From Arthrobacter sp. ISL-5 (GTDB taxonomy: Bacteria; Actinomycetota; Actinomycetes; Actinomycetales; Micrococcaceae): DNA of 64,000 bases. Positions 1 to 8,463 of this stretch are shown piece by piece. Numbering within the stretch: position 1 is the stretch's first letter; every line of letters starts with the position of its first letter. The notes under the pieces are model-generated. The model saw only the letters and a list, made by a program, of their open reading frames with translations. It was not told where the DNA came from and did not search any database. The stretch is from positions 53,968 through 117,967 of the forward strand of contig NZ_JAGGPM010000016.1 in NCBI RefSeq assembly GCF_018613835.1, in the 5' to 3' direction. Position numbers and translations under genes: made by a program.

Positions 1-1039
1 AACCGGGCGGACCTGCCTTGGCGAAGTGGTCCAGCGTGCCCTGGTTGCTGTTGGTGGTGAGCTCCGGGAGGGGCTCGTCCAGGTCGAACTGCTTGAAATC
101 GATCACGGAAAGGTAGGAGATGGAGTTCAGCTGGCTGTCGATGTCCCGCTGCGTGAGTTCCCGGCGCGCGGCCCAGAGCTCGTCCGCCTCCGCACGGGAT
201 CCCACCACGGTGGGCTTGAAAACGAAGAGGACCTTGACGTCGTCGGGGTTCCGGCCGGCGGCAGTTGCCTCGGCCCGGATCGAATCGCGGTAGGCCTTCA
301 TGCCGTCCACACCCCTCGCCAGGGCAATCGCAACGTCCGCGTTGCCGCCGGCGAAAGCCTTGCCGCGCGGCGAGGCGCCGGCCTGCACCAGCACAGGCTC
401 CTCCGGCAGCGGTGCCGTGTTCAGCGGGCCGCGGACCTTGAAGAACTCGCCGCTGTGGTGGATGGGCCGGACCTTGGTGTGGTCCGCGAAGATGCCGGCC
501 CGGGTGTCCTCGAGGATCGCGTCGGGTTCCCAGCTGTGCCAGAGTTTGCGCACGACGTCCACAAATTCCTCCGCCTTCTCGTACCGGAGGTCGTGTTCGA
601 TCTGCTGGTCCAGGCCATAGTTCTGCGCGGCGAGGTCGCTGCCGGACGTCACCACGTTCCAGCCGAGCTGCCCGTTGGAGAAGTGCTGCAGCGTGGCCAG
701 CAGCCGGGCCGCGGTGAAGGGCGGGTAGAAGGACGCACTGACGGTGGGCACGATCCCCAGGTGCTCCGTGTCGGAGAGCAAATACGGCACCAGCGCTAGC
801 GGATCATGCTTCGGCGCGAACGACGCCTGGGCCAGGCTCACCGCTGCGCTGCCGCCGTACGTATCCGGGACGGTGAGCGAATCCTCGATGATGAACAGGT
901 CCAGGCCCGCCCGCTCGAACTCCCGCACGGCATGCTGGTACAGCGCGGGTTTCTTCCAGTCATACCCGATCCCGTAGCCCGGCGTCCCCCAGCCCTGGAC
1001 TCCGAAACCATGGCCCACAAACCATCCAAAGTGCAGCAT
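1..1039 (-). CDS. LLM-class FMN-dependent monooxygenase, NtaA/DszA type (3' end outside window)
   Basis: Translating the minus strand from the ATG at 1039 gives an uninterrupted frame to the window edge (about 346 residues, C-terminus missing). It begins MLHFGWFVGHGFGVQGWG and contains TYGGSAAVSLAQ, GWNVVTSGSDLAAQNYG and VLVQAGASPRGKAFA, which are hallmarks of the nitrilotriacetate / dibenzothiophene-sulfone type branch of bacterial-luciferase-like monooxygenases. These enzymes use FMNH2 from a partner reductase to oxidise organosulfur or amine substrates. A TACAGT -10 box lies 7 nt before the ATG, favouring this start over an in-frame GTG at 1072; a stop lies just upstream of that GTG. It is divergent from the SAM-riboswitch methionine operon, so sulfur scavenging is a reasonable inference, but the substrate is unknown. 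Confidence 0.88.
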   Translation of the reverse strand, partial: MLHFGWFVGHGFGVQGWGTPGYGIGYDWKKPALYQHAVREFERAGLDLFIIEDSLTVPDTYGGSAAVSLAQASFAPKHDPLALVPYLLSDTEHLGIVPTVSASFYPPFTAARLLATLQHFSNGQLGWNVVTSGSDLAAQNYGLDQQIEHDLRYEKAEEFVDVVRKLWHSWEPDAILEDTRAGIFADHTKVRPIHHSGEFFKVRGPLNTAPLPEEPVLVQAGASPRGKAFAGGNADVAIALARGVDGMKAYRDSIRAEATAAGRNPDDVKVLFVFKPTVVGSRAEADELWAARRELTQRDIDSQLNSISYLSVIDFKQFDLDEPLPELTTNSNQGTLDHFAKAGPPG

Positions 1040-1046
1040 GGGACTG

Positions 1047-1052
1047 ACTGTA
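1047..1052 (-). promoter_or_regulatory. -10 box, probable leaderless start of the monooxygenase gene
   Basis: TACAGT on the minus strand ends 7 nt before the ATG at 1039 and there is no Shine-Dalgarno sequence. This matches the TAnnnT spacing of actinobacterial leaderless promoters. Confidence 0.45.
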
Positions 1053-1227
1053 TTGCCGCTCGACTCGTTCACGCTTGCCTGGTTTCATCCGGCGTTACGG
1101 TGGTTCATCTCCCGTCATTATCCCCCCGGCCGGCGGCTTTGCAACCGGGCTTCCGGGGCCCCAGCGTTACGCAACATGACGGCGACGGCGGTGCGCGCCG
1201 CCGTCGTCGGTGTTACGTTTTTGGGGA

Positions 1228-1318
1228 GTAATGAGAATCGGTGCCAAGCCCTGACTGGCCGGTCGGCAACCCTCCCTTTCGCGGCGGGGTGCCTCAGGTG
1301 AATACTCGGCATATCGAC
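1228..1318 (+). ncRNA. SAM riboswitch (SAM-I/SAM-IV superfamily, best fit SAM-IV)
   Basis: The leader of the methionine operon carries the conserved core: GGTGCCAAGCCCTGACTGGC, then CCGGTCGGCAACCCTCC, a CGCGGCGGGGTGCC segment and CAGGTGAATAC. This pattern (GGCAACCCTCC followed by CGCGG-GGGGTGCC-x-GGGTGA) is the actinobacterial SAM-IV/SAM-I binding core. It ends about 40 nt before the ATG at 1356, which has its own AGAAGGAGA ribosome-binding site, so control of transcription elongation or translation of the DUF1737-rhodanese-metZ operon by S-adenosylmethionine is expected. The exact subclass needs a covariance-model search. Confidence 0.85.
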
Positions 1319-1355
1319 CACTTCGAGCTGCAAGCGTGAGAGAAGGAGATCCGTC

Positions 1356-1664
1356 ATGACGGACGCCCCCGCCGGCGTAACCCTGCCGTCCCAGCAGGAC
1401 CAACCTGAGGAAAAATTGTCCTACCGCCTGATCACGGGACCGGACGACCGTGCCTTCTGTGAGCGCATCTCCACAGCCCTGGCAGAGGGGTACGTGCTGC
1501 ACGGCAGCCCCGCCGCCACGTACAACGGCATCAATGTGATCGTGGCGCAGGCCCTTGTTCTGCCCTACGCAATCGCCACCGCCGACGCCGCTGTGGCCAC
1601 CGCCGTGGACCGGCTGGACTCGGACGAAGACCTCAACGCCGAAGCATTCGAGGGGCACGCATGA
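1356..1664 (+). CDS. DUF1737 domain-containing protein
   Basis: A 102-residue protein, first gene behind the SAM riboswitch, with a strong AGAAGGAGA ribosome-binding site before the ATG. Residues about 22-56 (YRLITGPDDRAFCERISTAL onward, then AEGYVLHGSPAATYNG) match the DUF1737 pattern, a short domain of unknown function often found in small sulfur-metabolism cassettes. No signal peptide or membrane segment is seen. Its stop overlaps the start of the rhodanese gene (ATGA), so the two are translationally coupled. A role in sulfur transfer with the rhodanese is inferred only from context. Confidence 0.8.
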   Translation: MTDAPAGVTLPSQQDQPEEKLSYRLITGPDDRAFCERISTALAEGYVLHGSPAATYNGINVIVAQALVLPYAIATADAAVATAVDRLDSDEDLNAEAFEGHA

Positions 1665-2071
1665 GCTACGCCGGAGACCTGACCCCGCAGGATGCGTGGG
1701 CCAAGCTGGAGGAGGGCGCCATCCTGGTGGACGTCCGCACCGAGGGCGAGTGGGCGCACATCGGCATCCCGGACACCAAGGCCACGGAGAATGACCCGCT
1801 GTTCATCCAGTGGACCTTCCCCGGCGGCATCCCCAACCGCGACTTCATCGAGCAGCTGAAGCAGCAGGCCCCGGAGGACGCCAGCGTTGAACTCGTGTTC
1901 CTGTGCCGCTCGGGCCAGCGGTCCATCGCCGCCGCCATTGCCGCCACGCAGGCGGGTTTCACCGCCTACAACGTCCTCGAGGGCTTCGAGGGCGAGCCCG
2001 ACCGCTACGGCGAACGCACCGTCAACGGCTGGAAGAACCGCGGCCTGCCAACGAACGTGGGAAAGAACTAA
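1661..2071 (+). CDS. Rhodanese-like sulfurtransferase
   Basis: 136 residues, a single rhodanese domain. The N-terminal LVDVRTEGEWAHIGIPD and the active-site loop VFLCRSGQRS, with Cys82 as the probable persulfide-carrying residue, are diagnostic. It overlaps the preceding DUF1737 gene by four bases and its TAA abuts the GTG of metZ. Placement between DUF1737 and MetZ behind a SAM riboswitch suggests it delivers sulfane sulfur or sulfide for homocysteine synthesis, as inferred for rhodanese-metZ pairs in other actinobacteria. Cytosolic. Confidence 0.93.
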   Translation: MSYAGDLTPQDAWAKLEEGAILVDVRTEGEWAHIGIPDTKATENDPLFIQWTFPGGIPNRDFIEQLKQQAPEDASVELVFLCRSGQRSIAAAIAATQAGFTAYNVLEGFEGEPDRYGERTVNGWKNRGLPTNVGKN

Positions 2072-3280
2072 GTGACCTTCAATCAAGACGCCGCCGGCTG
2101 GAGCCCAGAGACCCAGGCTGTCCGCGGCGGGCTGGACCGTACCAACTTCCAGGAAACCACGGAGCCCGTGTTCCTGAACTCCGGGTTCGTCTACGAATCC
2201 GCCGCCGCCGCCGAGCGTGCCTTCACCGGCGAGGACGAACGCTTTGTCTACTCCCGCTACGGCAACCCGTCCGTGGCCACCTTCCAGGAGCGGCTGCGCC
2301 TGCTGGAGGGCACCGAGGCATGCTTTGCGACGGCGTCCGGCATGTCCGCCGTGTTCACCGCGCTCGGTGCGCTGCTCGCCGCCGGGGACCGCGTGGTGGC
2401 GGCCCGCTCCCTGTTCGGTTCCTGCTTTGTGATCCTCAACGAGATCCTGCCGCGCTGGGGCGTGGAGACGGTCTTCGTTGACGGACCAGACCTGGAGCAG
2501 TGGCGCGAGGCCCTTTCCGTGCCAACCGCCGCCGTGTTCTTCGAATCGCCGTCGAACCCGATGCAGGAGATCGTGGACATCGCCGCGGTCAGCGAACTGG
2601 CACATGCCGCGGGGGCCACCGTCGTCGTCGACAACGTCTTTGCCACGCCGCTGCTCCAGCGCTGCGGCGAGCTCGGCGCGGACGTGATCGTCTACTCCGG
2701 CACCAAGCACATCGACGGCCAGGGCCGCGTCCTGGGCGGGGCCATCCTGGGCACCAAGGAATTCATCGACGGACCGGTCAAGCAGCTCATGCGCCACACG
2801 GGGCCGGCGCTGTCCGCGTTCAACGCGTGGGTGCTCACCAAGGGCCTGGAAACCATGGCCCTGCGCGTGAACCACTCGTCGGCCACCGCCCTGCGCCTCG
2901 CCGAGTGGCTCGAAGCCCAGCCCGCCGTCAGCTGGGTCAAGTACCCCCTGCTGAAGTCCCACCCGCAGTACGAGCTCGCCGCCAAGCAGATGAAGGCCGG
3001 CGGCACCGTGCTCACCCTGGAACTTGGGACGACGGCCGGCCAGTCAGGCAAGGACGCCGCCTTCGCGCTGCTGGACGCCCTGAAGATCATCGACATCTCC
3101 AACAACCTGGGCGACGCCAAGTCCCTCATCACCCACCCCGCCACCACTACGCACCGCGCCATGGGCCCGGAAGGCCGCGCGGCCATCGGCCTCAGCGACG
3201 GCGTGGTGCGCCTGTCGGTGGGCCTGGAGGACGCCGAGGACCTGATCGGGGACCTGGAGCAGGCGCTCAAGCAGATCTGA
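2072..3280 (+). CDS. metZ: O-succinylhomoserine sulfhydrylase, PLP-dependent
   Basis: 402 residues of the Cys/Met metabolism PLP family. The start is a GTG directly after the rhodanese stop. Visible features are SRYGNPSVATFQ near the N-terminus, ATASGMSAVF, the cofactor-binding VVVDNVFATP and YSGTKHIDGQGRVLGG, where Lys212 should form the internal aldimine with PLP. The AVRGGLDRTNFQETTEPVFL opening and full length fit MetZ, which makes homocysteine from O-succinyl- or O-acetylhomoserine and sulfide. Substrate choice between succinyl and acetyl esters cannot be settled by eye. It is the last gene of the riboswitch operon. Confidence 0.92.
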   Translation: MTFNQDAAGWSPETQAVRGGLDRTNFQETTEPVFLNSGFVYESAAAAERAFTGEDERFVYSRYGNPSVATFQERLRLLEGTEACFATASGMSAVFTALGALLAAGDRVVAARSLFGSCFVILNEILPRWGVETVFVDGPDLEQWREALSVPTAAVFFESPSNPMQEIVDIAAVSELAHAAGATVVVDNVFATPLLQRCGELGADVIVYSGTKHIDGQGRVLGGAILGTKEFIDGPVKQLMRHTGPALSAFNAWVLTKGLETMALRVNHSSATALRLAEWLEAQPAVSWVKYPLLKSHPQYELAAKQMKAGGTVLTLELGTTAGQSGKDAAFALLDALKIIDISNNLGDAKSLITHPATTTHRAMGPEGRAAIGLSDGVVRLSVGLEDAEDLIGDLEQALKQI

Positions 3281-3313
3281 TTTTCGGGGTGACTGGGCGT
3301 CAGGCGTCAGTCG

Positions 3314-3619
3314 TCAGTCGTCATGCTGGAAGGTGAACACAACACCCACCTCATCTCCGGCGCTGATGCCTGCCGCCGTCCTGACGGCTTTCTTGACGGG
3401 GAGCAGGTAGGACCGGCTCTTGCTGTCGGGGAACAGGGACGTCTCCCACCGGTGGCCGGCAATCGAGGCCGCCACTTTCACGGAGCCGAAGCCTTTCCGG
3501 AATGCGGCCGACTCCTCGCGGACCTCGTCGGCGAGGTCCTCCGGCAGGGTGAGGAAGTGCCAGCCGGAGTCCCCCGGGTAGAGCCATAATTCGGCCCGGA
3601 ACGCATACGAGGTCGTCAC
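3314..3619 (-). CDS. DUF1905 domain-containing protein
   Basis: 101 residues covering one DUF1905 domain: YAFRAELWLYPGDSGWHFLT at the N-terminus, VKVAASIAGHRWETSLFPD in the middle and SYLLPVKKAVRTAAGI near the end. The family is small, soluble and of unknown function. The GTG start at 3619 is preceded 6 nt upstream by GATACT, a plausible -10 for a leaderless transcript. It is divergent from the iron-box gene at 3695; the box lies about 45 bp upstream of this start, so it may also be affected by the iron regulator. Confidence 0.85.
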   Translation of the reverse strand: MTTSYAFRAELWLYPGDSGWHFLTLPEDLADEVREESAAFRKGFGSVKVAASIAGHRWETSLFPDSKSRSYLLPVKKAVRTAAGISAGDEVGVVFTFQHDD

Positions 3620-3662
3620 GAGATGAGTATCGCACGGCGTAACGCGGGCGGATCGGTTTTAC

Positions 3663-3681
3663 TTAGGTAAGCCTTAACTAA
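3663..3681. promoter_or_regulatory. Iron box (DtxR/IdeR operator)
   Basis: The 19-mer TTAGGTAAGCCTTAACTAA matches 15 of 19 positions of the DtxR/IdeR consensus TTAGGTTAGGCTAACCTAA and keeps its inverted symmetry. It sits immediately upstream of and abutting the TAACAT -10 box of the gene at 3695, a classic repressor position. By analogy with actinobacterial iron regulons, Fe(II)-loaded regulator would shut off this promoter. Confidence 0.82.
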
Positions 3682-3687
3682 TAACAT
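3682..3687 (+). promoter_or_regulatory. -10 box TAACAT, probable leaderless start
   Basis: TAACAT ends 7 nt before the GTG at 3695 and no Shine-Dalgarno sequence is present, so transcription probably begins at or next to the start codon. Confidence 0.5.
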
Positions 3688-3694
3688 CTTCCGG

Positions 3695-6283
3695 GTGACC
3701 ACACAGCTTGATTTCGAGCGGGTGTCCTTTGCCTCGGATCTTGCGAGCCACGGGGACAGGCCCGCCATCCTTGCCGACGACCTCGCCCTGACGTACCGGG
3801 AACTTGCCGACCGCGTCGACGCTCTCGCGCTCCGGCTCGGCACCGAGCGGCGCCTGGTGGCGCTGGCCGCCGCCAACGACGTCGACTCCCTGATTGCCTA
3901 CCTGGCGGCTTTGGTCTCCGGCCACCCGCTGATCCTCGTCCCGGAGGACAAACCCGCCGCCCTGAACTCCATCGTCGCGGCCTACGACCCCGACGTCATT
4001 CTGCGCTCCGGGAACGGGCAGGCCGTGCTGGAGGAACGCCGTCCCGGCACCCGGCACGAGCTGCACCCCGACCTTGCACTCATGCTCAGCACCTCCGGCT
4101 CCACGGGCTCGCCCAAACTGGTGCGCCTGTCCCACGCCAACCTGCAGTCCAACGCCGAGTCCATTGCCCAGTACCTGAACATTGGCCCGGAGGACCGCGC
4201 GGCGACGACCCTGCCGATGTCCTACTGCTACGGGCTGTCCGTGATCAACAGCCACCTGCTGCGCGGTGCAGGACTGGTGCTCACGGACCTGTCGGTTGTT
4301 GATCCGTGCTTCTGGGACCTGTTCCGCAGCCGCGGGGCAACCGCGTTCGCGGCCGTTCCCTACACCTTTGAGCTGCTGGAACGGGTGGGATTCGCGGAGA
4401 TGGACCTCCCCAGCCTGCGCTACGTGACCCAGGCCGGCGGCCGGCTCGCACCCGAGATGGTGCAAAGCTACGCCGGGCTCGGCCGCAGGCGCGGCTGGGA
4501 ACTCTTCGTGATGTACGGCCAGACGGAGGCCACGGCCCGGATGGCGTACCTGCCACCCAAGCTGGCAGCCACCGTGCCCGGCTCCATCGGTATTCCCGTG
4601 CCCGGCGGAGCGTTCCGCATCGACCCCGTGCCCGGCCTGGCCGACGGCGAACTGGTGTACACAGGGCCCAACGTCATGCTCGGCTACGCCGAGAGCCCGG
4701 CGGACCTCGCCGCGGGCAGGACCATCAGCGAACTCCGCACCGGCGACCTCGCCCGGCGGCATCCGTCCGGCGTCTACGAGGTGGTGGGCCGGCGCAGCCG
4801 GTTCGTCAAGATCGTGGGACTGCGGGTGGACCTCGGGCAGGTGGAGCGGATCCTGGCCGACCTTGGCGTGCAGGCGGCGAGCGCCGGCACCGACCAGGGC
4901 CTTGTTGTCGCCGTCGAAGGCGACCACGACACGCACCTGCTGGGGAAGGTCCTCGCCCAGGGGATCGGGCTGCCCCGGACGGCCCTCGAGCTGCACGCCG
5001 TCGAGCATCTCCCCCGCCTGGCCACCGGCAAACTCGACTATCCGGCGGTCCTTGCCCTGTCCCGAAACAACCTGTACGGCCTGGAGCCGGCCCGCCCCGA
5101 TCCGGCCCGTCCGGAGCCGGCCGACGGCTCGTCGGCGACGGCCGCCGGGCCTGACAACGTCCGCAGGATCTTCCAGGACACCCTCGAGCTCACGGACATC
5201 ACCGACGGCGACACGTTCGTCTCGCTGGGCGGGGACTCGCTGTCCTATGTGGCGGCGTCCGTCCGGCTTGAACAGGCCCTGGGGCACCTCCCGCCGGACT
5301 GGCACGTCACCCCGGTCCGGGACCTGGAACCGCGACGGCGGGACGTGCCGGCGCGCGGGTTGCGGCGCTTCTTCGCGCCGCTCGAAACCAGCATCGTGCT
5401 GAGGGCCGTGTCCATCGTGCTGATCGTCAGCACGCACATCGGGTTCTTCAGCTGGCAGGGCACGGCGCATGTGCTCATGGCGGTGGCGGGCTACAACTTC
5501 GCCCGTTTCCAGCTGTCCGGGGAACGGCTCCCCAGGCTCCGGCGGCAGCTGGCCAGCCTTGCCAGGGTGGTGGTCCCCAGCATGGTGTACATCGCGTTCG
5601 CCTACCTGGTCACCGACAGATACAGCCTCGCCAACATCGTCCTCCTCAACGCCGTCATCGGGCCGGAGGCGGTGACCACCCAGTGGCACTTCTGGTTCAT
5701 TGAGGTGCTGGTCTACCTGCTCGTGGGCATGACAGCCCTGCTCGCGATTCCCTGGGTGCACCGCACCGAGCGGCGCTTCCCGCTGTTCTTCCCGCTCGCC
5801 ATCACCGGGGCCGGGCTGCTCTCCCGCTACGACCTGGTTGATCCCGGCGTGCCGCACACTTCGCCCGCACTGTGGCTCTTTGCCCTGGGCTGGGCCGTCG
5901 CGCGGTCCCGGACCGTGGCCCAGCGCTGCATCGTGTCTGCCCTCGCCGCCCTGACAGTTCCGGGGTTCTTCGAGAACGCCACCCGGGAACTGACCGTGGT
6001 CGCGGGGATCCTGCTGCTCATCTGGCTGCCCACGCTGCCTGTGCCGAAGGTCTTCCGCCGCCTGACCGTGCTGCTGGCCAGCGCCTCGCTCTACGCATAC
6101 TTGGTCCACTGGCTGGTCTACCCGCCGCTGGTCGGGATCAGCCCTGCGCTGGCCGTCGCGGCATCGCTTGCCGCTGGCGTTGCCTACTGGGCGCTGTGCA
6201 TGCGGGTGATGGGCACGGCGAGCCGGTGGAGGATTAACCGGCGGCGGGAACGTGCCGGCCGAATCCTGCCTCAGACTGTCTGA
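3695..6283 (+). CDS. Adenylation / carrier / acyltransferase-3 fusion protein, iron-regulated
   Basis: 862 residues in three parts. Residues 1-450 are an AMP-forming adenylation domain: LSTSGSTGSPKLVRLSH (about 130), YGQTEATARMAY, RTGDLARR, and the A10 lysine in ATGKLDYP (about 445). Residues about 470-545 are a phosphopantetheine carrier with the attachment serine in LGGDSLSYVAAS (about 514). Residues about 555-850 are hydrophobic with some ten membrane spans (AVSIVLIVSTHIGFFSW, HFWFIEVLVYLLVGM, SLYAYLVHWLVY), resembling acyltransferase-3 membrane proteins. The logic resembles DltA-DltC-DltB or poly-lysine synthetase: activate a carboxylate, load it, pass it to an acceptor at the membrane. 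The substrate is unknown. The iron box implies a role under iron starvation. Confidence 0.85.
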   Translation: MTTQLDFERVSFASDLASHGDRPAILADDLALTYRELADRVDALALRLGTERRLVALAAANDVDSLIAYLAALVSGHPLILVPEDKPAALNSIVAAYDPDVILRSGNGQAVLEERRPGTRHELHPDLALMLSTSGSTGSPKLVRLSHANLQSNAESIAQYLNIGPEDRAATTLPMSYCYGLSVINSHLLRGAGLVLTDLSVVDPCFWDLFRSRGATAFAAVPYTFELLERVGFAEMDLPSLRYVTQAGGRLAPEMVQSYAGLGRRRGWELFVMYGQTEATARMAYLPPKLAATVPGSIGIPVPGGAFRIDPVPGLADGELVYTGPNVMLGYAESPADLAAGRTISELRTGDLARRHPSGVYEVVGRRSRFVKIVGLRVDLGQVERILADLGVQAASAGTDQGLVVAVEGDHDTHLLGKVLAQGIGLPRTALELHAVEHLPRLATGKLDYPAVLALSRNNLYGLEPARPDPARPEPADGSSATAAGPDNVRRIFQDTLELTDITDGDTFVSLGGDSLSYVAASVRLEQALGHLPPDWHVTPVRDLEPRRRDVPARGLRRFFAPLETSIVLRAVSIVLIVSTHIGFFSWQGTAHVLMAVAGYNFARFQLSGERLPRLRRQLASLARVVVPSMVYIAFAYLVTDRYSLANIVLLNAVIGPEAVTTQWHFWFIEVLVYLLVGMTALLAIPWVHRTERRFPLFFPLAITGAGLLSRYDLVDPGVPHTSPALWLFALGWAVARSRTVAQRCIVSALAALTVPGFFENATRELTVVAGILLLIWLPTLPVPKVFRRLTVLLASASLYAYLVHWLVYPPLVGISPALAVAASLAAGVAYWALCMRVMGTASRWRINRRRERAGRILPQTV

Positions 6284-6939
6284 AGCTCCCGGGCCTGCAG
6301 GCCCCGCGAGGCGACGGCCGAGACCAGCATGGAACCTGCAGCCATGACCGGGTCGATCACCGGAATCCCGAGCCTGCTCCGCAGGACGTCCGCCATGCCG
6401 ATGCTCGTCAGCCCGGTGCTTGCCTCAACGATGACATCCGCGCCGGCATCCACCAGCATGTGGGCGGCGGCGAGGGCGTCGAAGATTCCCGTCGGCAGGA
6501 GGAAACCTTCGGGGGTCTCCACGCTCTCCGGGCCGTCGATCAGCAGCATCCGCTCCCCGAGGGCGTCCGAGATCGGGCCCGGCACCGAGTGCTTCAGGCC
6601 CAGGACGCCCACCCGGCCGCCGAACGTGAGCGCGGCGGCAGCCGCCGCGGAACCGGCACCGATCACCGGAATCTTCACCAGGCCGCGCACCTCCGCCAGG
6701 CCGGGGTCGGCGGCGCAGCTGACAATCAGGGCATCAACGTCGCCGGCCATGTCGAGCGCCAGCTCCACGACCTTCGGAACCGCGCGCCGCAACGACTCCG
6801 CGTCGTAAACCCCCGACGGCTGGTCCGGGATGCACCGCGACGTCACGTCGAAGCCGAAGGTCTCCTGCAGCAGCTTTCCGTGGGAGTTCAGCAGACGCCG
6901 GTCCGACGTCGTCAAAACCCGGATGATTCCTACGCGCAT
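6271..6939 (-). CDS. Asp/Glu/hydantoin racemase superfamily protein
   Basis: 222 residues from the ATG at 6939 (MRVGIIRVLT); an upstream in-frame start adds nine unlikely residues, and GGAAGG precedes the chosen ATG. The N-terminal half has the catalytic-cysteine motif ALIVSCAADPGL. In the C-terminal half the usual CxGM motif reads TSIGMADVL, so the second catalytic cysteine appears to be replaced by serine. Such proteins may act as one-cysteine decarboxylases or isomerases instead of two-base racemases, so the reaction is left open. It converges on, and overlaps by 13 bp, the iron-regulated fusion gene. Confidence 0.8.
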   Translation of the reverse strand: MRVGIIRVLTTSDRRLLNSHGKLLQETFGFDVTSRCIPDQPSGVYDAESLRRAVPKVVELALDMAGDVDALIVSCAADPGLAEVRGLVKIPVIGAGSAAAAAALTFGGRVGVLGLKHSVPGPISDALGERMLLIDGPESVETPEGFLLPTGIFDALAAAHMLVDAGADVIVEASTGLTSIGMADVLRSRLGIPVIDPVMAAGSMLVSAVASRGLQARELQTV

Positions 6940-7070
6940 GGTCCATGCCTTCCCCGAGCGGATCATTTGGTTCCACAGTATCCAGCCAATATTTCGGCCG
7001 GTTTACCGGAAAATGACTTTCGGAAACATCCCCGCCGCTAAGCCGCACCCGCACCCGCACCCGCCGCCGC

Positions 7071-7165
7071 GCGAACTGTCAGATAACGCCCTGTTTCCCG
7101 CGTTTTGAGGGCATTACCTGCCCGTTCGCGCTGCAGGAAGGGGCTGAATTGTCCGTTCGCGCTGT
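7071..7165. repeat. Intergenic repeat cluster, family A (copy 1)
   Basis: Contains three copies of a GCGCGAAC-NxxCA-TTAAxGCCC type unit: GCGAACTGTCAGATAACGCC (forward, 7071) and two reverse copies ending in GTTCGC at 7124-7129 and 7155-7160 (GCTGAATTGTCCGTTCGC). Forward and reverse copies could fold into a hairpin. It lies downstream of the carboxylate-amine ligase gene; related clusters are at 8464-8560 and 25773-25862. Confidence 0.7.
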
Positions 7166-7177
7166 GGAGGAAGGCGA

Positions 7178-8416
7178 TCAGGACTGGCGGACGCGCAGCA
7201 GCTCGGGCACCGGAACAGCGTCCGCGTCGTCCGCGTGGCCCACCGTCCCCCGCAGTGTGGCCCGGACGGCATGCGCGACGACGGCACCCAGCCCGCCGTC
7301 GTCGGGCGCTGCCTTCTCCATCACCGTTTCGCGGATGGTGCGCTGCTCCGCAGCGCCGGTTCCGCGCGCGATGATCTCCTCGACGCCCTGTCTGGCGAGC
7401 TCGAGCTCCCCGTTCTCGGCCAGGACCGGCTCGAGGAAGTCAACCAGCGAGCGCGCCACGTCGGCGGCGGGTGCCGGCCTGAAGCTGCCGAAATCCAGCA
7501 GCTCCCCGCGCAGGCCGAAGTTGCTCGCCTGCCAGGCGGCCATGCGCAGCAGCACCGTGGGGACAGGTGCCGGCTCCACGCCGTCGCGCCATTCCCTGCC
7601 CGCGGACTCCACCAGCGCGCGCACCAGGACGGCGATCAGCGCGGCGTCCTCGGCACGGAGGCAGACGTCCGCCACGCGCACTTCCACAGTCGGATGGTTC
7701 CGGGAGAGGCGGGCGTCAAAGTAGATCATGCCTTCGTCAAACACCACGCCGCTTTCCAGCAGCCGGGTCACGACGCGCCGGTAGGAGGACAGGCTGCCGT
7801 AGATGGCGGTCGGGCCCGACGACGGCCAGCGGTTCCACGCCTGCGTCCGGTAGCTTTCGAATCCGGTTTCTACGCCGTTCCAGAACGGGGAGTTGGCGCT
7901 GAGCGCTATTAGAACTGCCAGCTTGTCCCGGATCCGGTCCAGGACGGCCACCCCTTCGTCCGGGGATTCGATGTAGGTGTGGACGTGGAAGCCGCAGGTC
8001 AGCTGTTCCTGGGCTGTCAGTCCAAAACGTTCCAGCATTCTGGCGTAGCGCGGGTCCGGTGTGGTGTGGCTGGAGAGGGCCAGCGGCGAGGTGGCCAGCG
8101 CGGCCACCCGCGCGCCCTGCCTCTGGGCGGCTTCATCCGCCATGACCCGGCCTGCGAGGATCTGGCGGAGCAGTTCCGCACGGTCCAGGCAGGGGCGCGT
8201 CTGGGTCTCAATCTGCTCAAGCTTGAGTTCGGCGCTCAAGCCCATTTCGTCGTCGTCGGCCGTTGCAGTGGCCTGCTTCTGCAGCAGCCGGGGTTTGTCC
8301 GGTGCGTCGTCGGCCGCGAGTTTGCGGCCGGCCAGCAGCGCATCGGCGAGCGCAAGCGGTTCGCCGCTGTCCGGATGCACGATCAGCAGTTCTTCCTCGA
8401 CCCCAAAAGTCCGCAT
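7178..8416 (-). CDS. Carboxylate-amine ligase, YbdK/GCS2 family
   Basis: 412 residues from the ATG at 8416 ([14 protein letters not shown]); a TTG at 8443 with GGGGA upstream is an alternative. The opening [10 protein letters not shown], the [22 protein letters not shown] segment (read as two parts: [12 protein letters not shown] and DEGVAVLDR), SANSPFWNG and [14 protein letters not shown] are characteristic of the glutamate-cysteine-ligase family 2 (YbdK). These ATP-grasp-like enzymes join amines to carboxylates; YbdK shows only weak gamma-glutamylcysteine activity, so the substrate here is open. The gene is bracketed on both sides by family-A repeat clusters. Confidence 0.9.
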   Translation of the reverse strand: MRTFGVEEELLIVHPDSGEPLALADALLAGRKLAADDAPDKPRLLQKQATATADDDEMGLSAELKLEQIETQTRPCLDRAELLRQILAGRVMADEAAQRQGARVAALATSPLALSSHTTPDPRYARMLERFGLTAQEQLTCGFHVHTYIESPDEGVAVLDRIRDKLAVLIALSANSPFWNGVETGFESYRTQAWNRWPSSGPTAIYGSLSSYRRVVTRLLESGVVFDEGMIYFDARLSRNHPTVEVRVADVCLRAEDAALIAVLVRALVESAGREWRDGVEPAPVPTVLLRMAAWQASNFGLRGELLDFGSFRPAPAADVARSLVDFLEPVLAENGELELARQGVEEIIARGTGAAEQRTIRETVMEKAAPDDGGLGAVVAHAVRATLRGTVGHADDADAVPVPELLRVRQS

Positions 8417-8463
8417 GCCTACATTGTGCGCCAGACCAGCCAAAACGTCCCCGACATGACGAA

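Noticed and set aside
3674..6109. 811-residue open frame antisense to the iron-regulated fusion gene
   Set aside because: It is rich in Gly, Arg, His, Gln and Val with no recognisable domain, and lies entirely opposite a gene with clear A, carrier and membrane domains. High-GC DNA commonly gives such shadow frames.
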